A DNA stretch of 64,000 bases. Source: Hordeum vulgare subsp. vulgare (taxonomy: Eukaryota; Streptophyta; Magnoliopsida; Poales; Poaceae). Of the stretch, positions 21,449 through 33,016 are shown piece after piece. Numbering within the stretch: position 1 is the first letter of the stretch; each line of letters starts with the position of its first letter. The notes under the pieces are model-generated. The model had not been told where the DNA came from, searched no databases, and saw nothing but the letters and a program-made list of their open reading frames with translations. The position numbers and the translations under genes are program-made. Location: positions 8,266,147 to 8,330,146 of the forward strand of contig NC_058518.1 in NCBI RefSeq assembly GCF_904849725.1. Reading direction: 5' to 3'.

Positions 21449-22730
21449 ATCTCTTATCAACTTCAATAGGCTGATGGCCAGGAGGTAAGAAAGGGAGTGG
21501 GTCGAAGTGGAAGTTCGCAATTGCCACAGCAGCAGCAGAGCGGATGGCAACAATGTCAGAAGTTCTTGGGCGAGGTGGAGCAGGTGGTAGAGGAGTGATT
21601 TGACGGGGGCAAGGAGCGATAGTGAAGGAAGTTCAAAGTGTCGCCGAGGGGTTGACAGGTAGGCCCAACTCAAGATCGGTAGGGCGAAGTGATGTCGAGA
21701 TTGACTGCTGATTGACCCTTTGCTTATTTTGTTGCCCAAAATTGACCCGAGGATTAGGCGCCTTGAATTTCTGGGCTGAAACGGGGCAAGAGGTCCCAAT
21801 ATGGCCCCATCCTTTGTAGGCCCAGCAACGAATGCGGTTAGTGCAAGACACTCTCACATGGCCTGTAAACAGGCATCTCACGCATGTAGGATGATTGTGG
21901 GCATTGTCTGGCCTAGAACCAGGAATAGGCCAAAGAATTTATTTAGCAATCAAATCAGAACCCTGAACTCCCAACATAGATTCCACCGGGCCACTATTCT
22001 GAATAATTGTCCCTTGAGTCGAAATTGTTGGCGATCCATCAGCGGCGGATTGCAGACGATCAAAGACTGAAATGCGAGTTTGAACTGGTTTGAATTCGGG
22101 GGGTCTGGACTGCTTGAGAATAGGATTTTGATTTTCCTTTTTTGCAAACCTGAGTCCATTCATCATCTTCCTCATGACAAAGAAGTTCAAATTCTCGGAG
22201 ATAATCTGGGCCTCCTCCTCCGCGGGGCCAGAAAGAAAGGTTGAAATTCTGATTTGAGATATTACCTCCATGAAAGTTGAATAGGCCAACATCTTTAGAA
22301 GCAACAGAGAATTTGAAAGTCCAATTTTGACAGCATTGAACCTTGAAACGTGAGGCATGACTTCCAAAGCATGATTGTAGAATGGGCCCCACTGAATCCT
22401 CATTGAGCCTGATCTTTGATCTTGTAAATTTAGCAACCAAGAAGAATTCTTTGAGATTCCTAACTTCCAGGAAGTGGACTGGCACTCCAAACTTTTTCCA
22501 GACCTTCTCTTCAAACTTGAATCCTGCCTCGAGCTGGAGGTCTGAGAGAGCCATCGAAAAAAGTAATTGGCTGCCGAGGGCGATGCTGAGATACGACGAA
22601 CTGGAGATCCGAGGGATGGGAAGGAATGTGCCCACCGGTGCCGGAGTGGCACCCGACAGGAGGCTGTGGGCGCCGCGGCCGGATCGGTTATCGGCGATGG
22701 GCTGGGAGGAGGCGCTCACTGGTTATTTGT
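21449..22730 (-). pseudogene. LINE ORF1 (gag-like) with two zinc knuckles
   Basis: The minus strand starting near 22719 encodes MSASSQPIADNRSGRG, then MALSDLQLEAGFKFEEKVWKK, RNLKEFFLVAKFTRSKIRL and a long ORF1-like region. In another frame (21881-21790) it encodes tandem CCHC knuckles (CLFTGHVRVSCTNRIRC and CWAYKGWGHIGTSC). This order is typical of ORF1 of plant L1-type LINEs, which packages the element RNA. Frames shift several times and the 3' part is cut off by the Gypsy LTR at 21448, so it is a pseudogene. Confidence 0.7.
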
Positions 22731-22739
22731 GAGTTATCT

Positions 22740-25100
22740 TCTCTTTCTTCATTGTTTTTCAAAGTCAGAAGGTTTCATTGCAACCTTATAGTATAGATTA
22801 AGTTGTAGTCTATGCAACCCCATTTGTTTTTTGGTCTCTAGTGCTTTTTCAAATATATACTTCCCCCTCAACAAATTCATACATGCATTTCTTTTTTGTG
22901 AATGTATTGATACATATGCAAAAGTTGTAGTTTTGTCGATTGTTTTTTTCAATGAGTAGTCTTAACCAGATTGCTTGAGATGGCCAAGTTTCCCTTTTGG
23001 GGGGTTCCTAATTGTTTTTTCTTCTATCAGTGGACTTTAGTTTTAGTATAAGTTATCAGTAATTTTAAACAGGGACTGACATGATTATCATACTTCTTTT
23101 TAGCCCTGTCAGTATTTTGACTCTTTCTTCTTTTGTATCTTAATTTGTTGTCGTAGTTTTCAGTTTTTAGTGTTGGTATTATCTCTTATTTAGTCATGTA
23201 GCTATCATATATTCATGTTTCATGATCAGAGTTCCAGCTTCAAAACATGTATTTTTTTACAAAATGGCGTGCAACATCAGCTTGTCCGACGACTACGGGG
23301 ACCGCCATGACAGCGCCAGATCATTTTGGATTTGGATGGCTAGAGACTACGAGCGATCAGTGGTAAACCTCTGTTTTTGTTTTTCACACTCCCCTCTGTG
23401 ATTGTGTTTCTTTTTTTCTTTTTCTAAAAATATTCTCCTTCATTTTTGTGTCGCTATCATAGGTGTCACCCACGAGGTTTGATGACGTTTGGGAGTCTAG
23501 AGTGATCAACCAGTCCATGAAGCTGAACGATGTGGAGATCATAAACTCTTGTTCGACACTCTCCCATCGACAATAGCTTCTTGGGTGTGTCGCTTGTCCA
23601 CCGCTTGGCCAAAAGGAACATTGAAGAGTTTTTCATGGTAAGTGTCCATCTTTTTCTTTTTAGCCTCAATCTTACTTTTAATTTTTATCCTTTGTTTATA
23701 TGCCATGTGCTTCTGAGTCTAACACTGGTTAACTTCTATATATATAGAAAATACCTTTCAAGGTAATTTCTAGCCTTTTAGATTGCAGCGCCTGGTTTAG
23801 CTGGCATACCTCTACGAACAGGGAGCATGACTACTGTCGTGTAGAAGACTTCCATGTTTTTATCGTTACAGTCGTCTATCAGTTGAACTATATGTAACCC
23901 AGTCCATGTGTTTTGTTATGTATGAACGTACCGTTTTATTTTATGAATCATTTTTTCAGTGTTTTTTGTCTGGTAGGTTAGCTTTGAAGTTATGTTCTCA
24001 GTTATTTTTTCTTTCGTATATTTTGATGCCCTCATTTTCTTTTCCTGTCAATTTGCACTTAATATTACCTATGGAGTTAATTTCTAGGAGATCAATTCAT
24101 TTTTTGGTGTGTGTGGGGGGGGGGGGGGGGTTGTCATCTGTTGAGGCATTTTTATCAGCAAGTACGCGGGTATCTTCTGTCTGTTTTCAATTGGGTTTTA
24201 TCTTCATGGATCATAAGGTAAGAATCTCATTTTCAGTAGATAATCATTTGTCAGTGTTATTCATTCTTTCAGTACCCAAACACACACTGGATTATTATGT
24301 ATAAAGGTACGTGGTCATTTATTAGTGTTATTTTAGTATGAACAACCTGCTTTTATTAGATTATTCAGTTATCAAGGACACTAGTCAGCCTTTATCTAGT
24401 CATTTGTCAGGTTTAATAGAAAAAACTGGATGGTCATTTGTGCCAATGCTCAGTCGAAAACCATGTCATGCTCCCATCATTTTTGTTAGCATCAGATTTT
24501 GCATCTGTTCTTAAATCAAGTTTTTGAGTTGTTTATATTTTTCCCTACGGGAAATCTGCGAGACTATCACTAACACTAGTTATGTACACAAGTGCTATTT
24601 TGTACAGAATTTGAAAGTCAAATTCACTTATGTTTTCTTCACTTCTCTTTTTTGACTTATTTTACGTGCCCTTCATAAAATTTGTCAATAAACTAGTTAC
24701 TTCACTAAGAAATGTCCCCAGATGATGGCTCCAAGTCGTCGTGGTCTGGATCAGAAGCAGTGGGTTAATTGATCCACTAGGAGGCCCGTTAGGGACAGGT
24801 TTGACGTCTAAATCGTTGATTCGACCTAAACCCAAAATGACACTATATACTAAACATTTATACTTATTTCAACTAATTATATGATATTACAGCTTTAATG
24901 GTTGTCATATATATCAAAGAACTACCATAGTAAATAAAAATGATAAATAAACTTATATTTTTTTATATAATTGTAATTCATATTAAGTTATATGTTGCAA
25001 CAACAATTATATTTAAGTTAAATAAATTTATTTGTGGTCGTATAGACTTCAATATCACTAATATTGTGGTAATGATTTGTAAAGCGAATAGTGGTTCCTA
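22740..25100 (+). other. Unassigned AT-rich region with exon-like pieces
   Basis: The sequence is T-rich with scattered exon-like pieces and no complete gene. A run of 16 G lies at 24115-24130. The ORF at 23906-24304 has no recognisable domain. Bases 24830-25165 are a diverged repeat of 47900-48330. Confidence 0.6.
23264..23642 (+). pseudogene. Unidentified gene fragment with two exon-like segments
   Basis: An ATG at 23264 opens MACNISLSDDYGDRHDSARS and runs to a GTAAAC donor at 23363. A segment from 23463, after an ATAG acceptor, reads VSPTRFDDVWESRVINQSMK and then shifts frame to GVSLVHRLAKRNIEEFFM before a GTAAGT donor. A tiny further exon may encode KIPFK near 23750. The splice-like borders suggest a decayed intron-containing gene. 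I do not recognise the family. Confidence 0.4.
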
Positions 25101-25165
25101 TTTTATAAGTAGATAATCATATTTACAGAAACATCTAGAGTATGACAATTGTGTCTTGCAAATTA
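24830..25165 (+). repeat. Diverged dispersed repeat (pair with 47900-48330)
   Basis: AT-rich sequence including ATTTGTAAAGCGAATAGTGG and GACAATTGTGTCTTGCAA aligns in order with ATTTGTAAAGTGAATGGTGG and GGCAATTGTGTTTTTCAA near 48230-48310. No termini are defined. Confidence 0.5.
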
Positions 25166-25175
25166 TGTCTCACGG

Positions 25176-25751
25176 TTACCTTATTCTTTCCCATATGTTT
25201 TTCTTTGTTAGCTGGACAGTAACCTTTCTTATGCGACTAACCTTCACAAAATCCTCGTTCGATTCTTCTCCCTTCCGCGGACGGCTCTCGAAGAGTTCTT
25301 CTCCAGTATTTACCGGGCACAGGTCGTCAAGGGCCCTAAGGTGCTCGATACGGTCGGGAAGAACCTTCAATTCAGGACAACCATCAAACAACAGCGAAAC
25401 AAGGCTCGCGATCGTGCCATCTTCTATATCAGCTGGCAGCCACCGATCTCTAGGATCCGCAGTTTTGGAAACGATCCTGAGTAAAACTGCAACTTCTTCC
25501 CTACAATGTCCTTGAAAATCTCTTCCAAACCAAATACTTATAGTGAAAGTGCAGCCGTCGCACTTGCCCTCGTCAAGAGGAAGAAACGACCAACCTTCCA
25601 AGTCTCGGATGAGGGTCGATTTGACGGACACGGCGGTGAGCGTCTTGGCCGCTGAAGACACCGCCGACGGAGAAATTGACAACGAGGAGCACTCACCAGC
25701 GACGACCAACCATGGAAAGCGGCCTCTCCTCTCCTCTCCCCTCGCCTTCAA
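25176..25751 (-). pseudogene. NBS-LRR (NLR) gene 3' end
   Basis: The minus strand encodes the terminal LRRs and tail of a cereal NLR: DGTIASLVSLLFDGCPELK, then VLPDRIEHLRALDD, then GEESNEDFVKVSRIRKVTV and a stop near 25176. Such proteins detect pathogen effectors through the LRR. An upstream frame (SGSFPKLRIL) is shifted relative to this one. No NB-ARC is found, so it is a fragment. Sequence upstream on the minus strand is the inverted copy of 1094-2448. Confidence 0.7.
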
Positions 25752-27107
25752 ATCTAGTGATAATTCATAACCACCTTGACATACTCATTTGCAGCCTCTT
25801 TGGCCCATCAAGTCAGGCATAAAAAAAGTAATCTTTTACACAATCTCAATATTTTTTCCGGTTTTAAACATTCACTTTACCGTGCCATCTGATTAGCTCG
25901 GAAAAAAGCAAAGCTGGCCACTCAAACGAAACCAAGCCATTGTAAAGCCCTAGATGGCCATGGACCCAAATCATCACTAGCAAAGATCCATTTTTACAAG
26001 TTTTCACTGCATCTGCAAGTACCAAGTGACATCTTACTCCAAGTCTCAAACAACAAAAAGACTCACTCATGGGCATGGATCCAATTGTGAAGATTATCCG
26101 CTCGATGGCAGTGGGTGGGCACATGAGAGAGATCATGTCAGATCAGATCGGAGGGCTTACCTAGTCCACCAGAGGTGTCGCGCGGGCGGGTGGAGCAGAT
26201 GAGGAGCTTATGCCATCCAAACATGTTGGGGACGATGCCGTATCCGCTCTGAGGTACGGCTAGCAACAATGCTCGTGAGGACGTGCCCCTGCTAGGGTTC
26301 GCCGCTAGACATGTGCGTGCACCTGAAGTTTATATACCTTTATCTCCAAAGAACTGACAGGTTGTACACTACATAATATTGGATCAGATTTAATGGCATA
26401 TGAAATTTGATACGTATTTTAATGTAATCAGATATAGAAGATGTACTCCATCTGTAAAGTAACATAGGATCTTTTAGATCACTACTTTAGTGAGCTAAAG
26501 ATCTTATATTAGTATACAGAGGAAGTATGATTTAATTCAACCACATATAACCAAAACCTTTAGTTACAAAAAGAAGGAAACTTTTATTGCTTATACAAGG
26601 ATAATCTCATCCAGAAATAACCATATCTGAATCGTGGGACTCAGAAGTAAGTGAGTACCATATTTTCTTTTCTTTCCTTTTATTCTTTGAGGTGGACAAA
26701 ATGTGTGACATACTTGTGCCTTCGAAGAGAAAGATGTGATGATTTTCAATCAACACAAAAGACCACGGGAGAGAGCATAGGCTTACCATCAGCTGTATCA
26801 AAGTGGAAGAGGGAGAGGAGATACTGGAGGGAGCGGTTGGAGTGGAGTTGGTTGTGTCCTGCACATGTTTGCGCGAGGAACTACATCAGGGAACAGAGCC
26901 TAGCACCGTTGTCTATACATACTTCAACCTGCATAGACAAGAGAACAATGTCGTGCATGACCAAAAAAGGGCAACCCATACTCATCTGTGGATTTTCGAG
27001 TATACAATCCATGTTGGAATGAACCACGTAAACAGATGAACTGTCCTCCGAATGAGACTTCAATATAGGAGGTACTCCAGAGTGAATGATATGCATGACA
27101 TAAAAAT
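25431..27107 (-). repeat. Inverted copy of 1094-2769
   Basis: Coordinates pair by x + y = 28200 across nearly the whole 1.67 kb, with only a 1-bp shift near the NLR end. ORFs on both strands are the same with one to three residue changes, so identity is about 99%. The arms lie about 22.7 kb apart. The MITE copy is at 26446-26525. Confidence 0.95.
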
Positions 27108-27230
27108 GAAGTTTTGTCCATGCATAGTAGCATTATCTCGAATTTACAAGGTTGTTCTCCTGCAAAGTCCGTGGCAAGCAATGGTTGTTCAGTCATATTT
27201 GATCATTTGCAAGGGTCAACTTAAAAAACA
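27108..27230. other. Host sequence left of the Copia insertion
   Basis: Unique non-coding sequence that continues at 31280 on the far side of the Copia element. Confidence 0.6.
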
Positions 27231-27396
27231 GTTAGATTAAATATTTTCACTTGATGATTCAATCTATTATAGAGTACAAGTATATATGGTCAAGAGCCCC
27301 TACATTTGTGGCACGCAGGCCACTAACACGCTAGATCCTACAAAGTAGGAGTGACTACAACACACGTTACAACGTTACAATGTGTACACTTTAACA
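27231..27396 (-). repeat. Copia 3' LTR
   Basis: The LTR begins TGTTAAAGTGTACACATTG on the minus strand, directly after the polypurine tract. Confidence 0.85.
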
Positions 27397-29003
27397 CCCC
27401 TCCTCAGCCGGAACTCCATTAGGAAGGACATTCAGGCTGTCCCGAAATTCATGGAACACCTGAGAGGGGAGACCTTTGGTGAAGAGGTCGGCAAACTGCG
27501 AACTGGAAGGGACATGGAGCATTCGTGCCTCGCCGAGGGCCACCCGATCACACACAAAATGGAGATCGATCTCGATGTGCTTCATGCGCTGATGCTGGAC
27601 AGGGTTAGAGGCGAGGTAGGACGCGCTGACATTGTCACAATATACCACCGTAGCTCGAGCAGGTGGACAACGAAGTTCATGTAAGAGCTGACGAAGCCAG
27701 CAAGATTATGCAACAAAGTTAGCAACACCCATGCACTCTGCTTCAACACTAGAACGGGACACCGTCGGTTGGCGCTTGGAGGACCAAGAGACGATGTTGG
27801 CGCCAAGAAAGATACAGAACCCCGAGGTGGACTTGTGGGTGTCCGGACAACCCGCCCAATCAGCATCGATGTAGGCTATGAGCTCCATGGAGGAAGATTT
27901 TAGAGCTGAATCCCATAGTGAGATGTGCCTTGCAGATAGTGAAGGATGCGCTTGACGAGACGCATATGGGAGTCGCGTGGTGCATGCATGAATAGGCAAA
28001 CCTGTTGGATAGCGTATGCGATGTCGGGGCGTGTGAGGGTGAGGTATTGAAGGGTGCCAGCTAAACTCCGGTAGTATGTGTGGTTAGAGAGGAGACGACC
28101 CTGAGCGGGAGACAGTTTAGAGGTAATATCGATGGGTGTGGAAACAGGTTTGCATTGGAGCATGTCTGCACGGTGGAGAATCTCAAGAGTGTATAGTTGT
28201 TGGCTGAGGAAGAGGCCGGACTGGTTAGGTGTGACATTGAGGCCGAGAAAATGGTGGAGTTCACCAAGGTCCGACATGGAGAACTCTCGCTTGAGGGAGG
28301 CAATGATGGCATGAAGAGTGTGATGGGTGTTGGCCGTGAGAATGATATCGTCGACATACACGAGGAGGTAGGCGATGGATGAGCCGTGATGAAGGATGAA
28401 CAAGGAAGAGTCACTCTTGGAGGCAGAAAGGCCAAGGGACAAGAGGAATGACTTGAACCGGAGAAACCAAGTGTGCGGGGACTGTTTGAGGTCGTAAAGG
28501 GATTTGCGAAGGAAGCATACATGATCCGGATGTGAGGTGTCAACAAAACCAGTCGACTGGAAGCAGTAGACGGTCTCCTTAAGATCACCATGGAAGAAAG
28601 CGTTTTTTACGTCTAGTTGGTGGATGGGCCACGAGCGAGACATAGCAAGGGAGAGCACCACGCGAATGGTGGATGGTTTGACCACCGGACTGAACGTTTC
28701 ATCGTAGTCGATGCCTTCTTGTTGTGTGAAGCCACAAACATCCCAACGTGCTTTATAGCGTGCGAGGGAGCCGTTCGCATTGAACTTGTAGCGATAGATC
28801 CACTTCCCCATGACAACATTGACACCTGCAGGCTTAGGAACCAAACACCAAGTAGGGTTATTGATTAAAGCATTGTATTCCTCTTGCGTAGCATGGCGCC
28901 AATTGGGATCCTTGAGAGCGGATTTGTATGTGGCAGGGATGGGGAGAGAGGTGTGGTAGAGGAATATGTGAGAAAAAGGCGCCGGGGCATGCAGAAACCT
29001 CAT
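27391..29003 (-). pseudogene. Copia pol: reverse transcriptase and RNase H
   Basis: The RT domain (RVT_2) contains NNPTWCLVPKPAGVNVV, KWIYRYKFNANG, QLDVKNAFFHGDL and the catalytic YLLVYVDDIIL. RNase H follows with IAYIDADWAGCPDTHKSTSG, then in a second frame VYCDNVSASYLASNPVQHQR, KHIEIDLHFV and the terminal ADLFTKGL. The RT segment is open for 367 codons. Frameshifts near 27900 and 27700 break the RNase H part. Confidence 0.85.
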
Positions 29004-29030
29004 TTGGCTCGAGTGTGCATCGGGTGAGAG

Positions 29031-30274
29031 TTACGTGGGGGTCGGCTGGTATTGCATGGCGGGGGAGACATGGCGAGGGGGTATTGGTGGTGCATGCCTC
29101 AGAATTCGAGGTAGATGCGGCGGGCCCAGTGGATGGCGACGCGGATGAGGCAGGCGCTGGATCCGGAGAGCCGACACGCACGGAATGCGAGGTGGATGGT
29201 GAACGCGGAGTGGGCGGGGAGACAGGCACGGCAGGCGAGGCAGATTCTCTAGGGGACCCAAGGTGGTTAGTGCGCGGGAGTGGAGGCGTGGGGTCGGGCG
29301 AAGATTGGTTGCATGCGGGGGAAGGAGGGGGCGCATGTGCGCGTTGGTGGTGGGTCCAGTGCGGATGCGACGCGGGCGAGTGATCCGAGAGATCTGGGGC
29401 AGATCGGGGCGGATCCGGTGTGGCTGGGAGAGACTGTGGCGGTGATGTTGGCGGTGTACAGGGAAAGTTTGTTCGTCGAAGATAACGTGGCGAGAAACAA
29501 TGACACGCCGAGATTGCAAGTCGTAGCATCTGGAGCCCTTGTGCTCAAGGGGGTACCCCAAGAAAATGCACTTAGTTGAACGAGGAGAGAGTTTGTGCTC
29601 CGTCGTGGCGGAGATGTTGGGAAAACATAGGCAGCCGAAGACACGCATGTGATCATAAGAGGGAAGGACGCCGTGTAGCATAAAATATGGTGTGGTGTCG
29701 GCGATGGCACGAGAGGGTCTCCGGTTGAGGAGGTAAGTGGTTGTATGTAGAGCCTCGACCCAGAACGGTGGAGTGAGGTTGGCTTGTAGAAGAAGAGTGC
29801 ACACGATATCATTGGTGGTACGGATGAGGCGTTCCACTTTGCCGTTTTGAGGAGAAGTGTGCGGGCAGAAGAAGCGGTAGGCGATGCCATTGGAGGAGAA
29901 GAAGTTGCGGAGAGATGCGTTGATAAACTCCCCACCATTATCGCATTGCATGGCTTTGATTACAACATTGTATTGGGTGTGGACAAAGGTGAAAAGCATT
30001 GTAAAACGATGGATGTGTCGGATTTGTTTTGCATGGGGAAGGACCACGAGTAGTGAGTAAAATCGTCGAGCACAATAAGATAGTACTGATAGCCAGAAAA
30101 GCTTACAACTGGAGATGCCCACAAGTCACAATGTATTAAATCAAATGGGGCAAAAGTTTTATTAAAAGAGGAGGAGAAGGGAAGGCGCGGCTGGCGGCCT
30201 AATTGGTAGGCACTACAAGGGGAATGAGCGGCCTTATTACATGGGCTAAGGAAATCTTTGTCTAAGGTAAACAA
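29031..30274 (-). pseudogene. Copia pol: integrase
   Basis: GAG-pre-integrase remnants (DKDFLSPCNKAAHSPC) are followed by the integrase core: first Asp in FDLIHCDLWASP, second Asp in MQCDNGGEF, Glu in PQNGKVERLIRT. FWVEALHTTTYLLNRRPS follows. A frameshift near 29985 separates the first Asp from the rest. The C-terminal part becomes Pro/Ser/Arg-rich. Confidence 0.8.
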
Positions 30275-31089
30275 GGAGTGTGCGCTGGGATGTCCGAGCC
30301 GGCGATGCCATAGATCTGTCGTGGAGATGGTGAAGACGGATGGTCAAGCTCGTGCATTGGGCTAACGGAGATTATGAATACCCTCCGAGTTCGAAGATCC
30401 TTCACAAGAAAACCAAAGGGGTAAAACTCAATGGAACAAGAGTTGTCTCTAGTGAAACGACGAACGGAAATGAGACTAGTGACAGACAGATCACCTTGCT
30501 TGAGGTTTCGGTACTGGCAGTTGAGGATCATGTAGCGAGCAGCGCGATTTGCAAGGAAGAAGTCCTTGATCTTGTGCCAGAGAGCAAAGGAGGTGGTGGC
30601 GCCGACGACGTGGTCACACATCGTATCGAAGAGAGTGGCGTAGATCCACAGGACGACATGGGCGTCCAGCTCGAGATAGGTAGCAGTGGCGTTTGGAGGA
30701 GGTGGATGCTCGATGAGGTAGGAGACGCCATAGCGGAGAAGAACCATGAGGATGAAAGTCTTCCATTTTTGATAGTTGTGATCTGCGGGGTTGAGGAGGA
30801 ACTTAATGTGATTTGCGATGTGATCGCTGAAGATCGGGAGACGCGGTGCAGGTGCAGGGAAAACACGGGTGCCGGAGGAGAAGAGGGGGGCGAACTGGGA
30901 GCTGGAGGCGGCGGTGGAGCCGTCGGTGAGGGGGGAAGCGTTGCCGAAGACGAATGTCTTCAGGGTGGATGCAGCAGAGGAGAAGGAGGTCATGGCCGCA
31001 GCAGCCGCCGTAGGAGAGGAGGAGGAGCCCGGCGATGTGACGGAGCTCGTGGCGGCGGAGGCAAAGGACGAGGAGTCGGGTGTGACCAT
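30262..31089 (-). pseudogene. Copia gag (UBN2-type), joined to the pre-integrase region by a deletion
   Basis: The frame opens at 31089 (MVTPDSSSFASAATSS). A Ser/Ala-rich leader is followed by HIANHIKFLLNPADHNYQKW and ATTSFALWHKIKDFFLANRA, typical of plant Copia gag. After GDLSV the reading passes straight to FYPFGFLVKDLRTRRV, which belongs to the pre-integrase region. The zinc knuckle and protease have therefore been deleted. Confidence 0.75.
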
Positions 31090-31114
31090 GGGTGAACCTA
31101 AAGTCTGATACCAA

Positions 31115-31279
31115 GTTAGATTAAATAGTTTCACTTGATGATTCAATCTGTTACAGAGTACAAGTATATATGATCAAGAGCCCCTACAATTATGGCATAC
31201 AGGCCACTAACACTCTAGATCCTACAAGTAGGAGTGACTACAACACATGTTACAACGTTACAATGTGTACGTTTTAACA
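31115..31279 (-). repeat. Copia 5' LTR
   Basis: The LTR begins TGTTAAAACGTACACATTG on the minus strand and is followed by the tRNA-Met primer-binding site. Confidence 0.85.
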
Positions 31280-32072
31280 AAAACACTCGTCTAGAAAGCC
31301 ACATCTTGCGGTTTGAGGATGCAATTAAACATTAGAGTAGGTATAACAGCAAACCTCTTGTGCGAAAGGGTTTCCACTCGAGATCGACACCAGGCCAGAT
31401 GCATACAATCTCCCATGTAGCTTTCTCTACTTCAGTTGTTGTCCGGCTCTACACTATGTTGCCGCTGAATGCTGCCTGATGGTACCTAGCCTTCACGCTC
31501 CCTCTGGCGCAAAATCCAGTGGAGACGGGAGGATTCAGATGTCAATCCCATAAGATTAATTAAGACGGATAAACATGCACTAGTACCACTAGGTACCAGT
31601 ATACACAAAACAACCAAACACGTCCATACAAAGTATGGAGAGAACCCTAGCAGTGTCCATGATGAAACTGAACCCTAACGAACAGAATAGTACTAACACA
31701 TGAACAATCAGACAGAGCTGCCATTTTACCAAATCGAAACAAGAGAGAGGCATGAGGAACTGCATCCGGGAAGGGAACCGAGTCTAGCACCGTACCAAAT
31801 CGAAACAACGACTTGTGTTGGTGATGGTTGATGGCGTCGGAGCAGGGTCTCGAGCGAGCTCCATGGCATGGCCCTTGACGACGGGGAAAATCCGCTCCAT
31901 GCATCTGGCCGCCGTCTCCTCACCTCGTGCACGGTCATGGTCACGGCCGCTCTCGATGTTGAGTGGCGATGGAGCAGGCAGGCTTCCTTTGCAGGCGCGC
32001 CGTCGAGGCCCATGGTACCATGGTGGTGGATCTTGGAGGGAGAGGAAAGCCAAGTAAGGAGGAGAGGGTGGA
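31280..32072. other. Host sequence right of Copia, no recognised gene
   Basis: About 800 bp continue the pre-insertion host sequence. Several overlapping ORFs on both strands at 31650-32050 have no recognisable domain and probably reflect GC-rich composition. The segment ends where LINE coding sequence begins at about 32073. Confidence 0.55.
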
Positions 32073-33013
32073 TCATGGCAAATACTTTAGAAATAAAACT
32101 GTGATGAATATCAAGAGTCGCTTTTCTGACTCACCTTGCTGGAAAGCTATTATGAAAGTTAAGGAAGTCTATATGGCTAGGAGGAAAATTAACATCAATA
32201 GGGGTGACCTTGCGAGAGTATGGAAAGGTCCTTGGCTAGAAAATATTGTGTTATGCGATAAATTTCCTGTATTATTTGACATATGCCAAGACCAGGATTG
32301 TACCCCTGTCTACTTTCGTATCTAAAAACTACGATTTGAGTTTTAGACGCAGACTCTTTGATGAGCTAGGTTATCAATGGGGGCAAGTTACTGCTGGAGC
32401 CAGAAATTACCACTGGAATGAAAATCCTGATGTGGTTACCTGGGCCTTTGGTCCCAACGGTAAATACACTACAAAATCTACCTACGAGTTGCTGGAGAGA
32501 AATTTATCTGGCCCAAGCTACAAATGGATCTGGAAAGCTTCGGTTCCCTTGAATAGTAAGACCTTCGTATGACAGCTTTTCCAAAATGCCATTCCCACCA
32601 GAGATAATTTGCGCTAGAGAAACAGGTCGGGGAATCCTAGTTGCTTTCTGCTCGGATGTGGAGCCTGCTAGACAATTATTCTTTGGTTGTCCTCTTGCTC
32701 AGTCGGTCTGGGGTCTTGGGTTTTTTTGGTGGTGCTTCTAGTTGTCCACGGTCTCTATGGAAATGTTGGACTTGGTTGTGTAGATTGTTCCCTAATAGTA
32801 AAAGATATTTCATGTTGATCATTACGTGCTGTTTGCTGGGGTTTTGGTGACTAGAAACAAAGTCACCTTTGAGAGACGTCATCAACTGACTTTGGTCCTA
32901 TGTCATCTTTCATGTCATCAACTAACTTTGGTCCTATGTCCTGAGCATAACTCACAGCCTGGACTGCGGTGTGTAACTTGGGTTGGCCCGCCCAAAATAG
33001 CGGTCGTGTCCAC
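32073..33013 (+). mobile_element. 5'-truncated LINE, plus strand (extends into block B2)
   Basis: The frame reads GKYFRNKTVMNIKSRFSDSP, KININRGDLARVWKGPWLEN, DVVTWAFGPNGKYTTKSTYE and WIWKASVPLNSKTFV. It is then broken by TGA and TAG codons before NPSC..., where the B2 homology with B1 begins (about 32600). The frame shifts near 32310. This is the RT C-terminus and zf-RVT of a plant L1-type LINE. It is interrupted at 33014 (TTA) by the Harbinger element, with flank sequence resuming at 34823. Confidence 0.82.
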
Positions 33014-33016
33014 TTA

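Larger units (their letters stand above)
27231..31279 (-). mobile_element. Ty1/Copia retrotransposon, 4.05 kb, short LTRs
   Basis: LTRs of about 165 bp lie at 27231-27396 and 31115-31279 and share roughly 93% of bases by eye. In minus orientation the order is 5' LTR, PBS (TTGGTATCAGA, complementary to initiator tRNA-Met, 31114-31104), gag, integrase, reverse transcriptase, RNase H, polypurine tract (GAGGAGGGG just before 27396) and 3' LTR. AAACA-like bases flank both ends as a likely 5-bp TSD. The element lacks protease and the zinc knuckle and has frameshifts, so it is not autonomous. Confidence 0.92.

Noticed and set aside
23906..24304. 132-codon plus-strand ORF
   Set aside because: It is phenylalanine/leucine-rich from T-rich DNA and spans a 16-G run; no domain or homology is apparent.
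27391..31089. Possible endogenous pararetrovirus
   Set aside because: The order integrase before RT, the UBN2-type gag, the LTRs and the tRNA-Met PBS identify a Ty1/Copia retrotransposon; no movement or coat protein is present.
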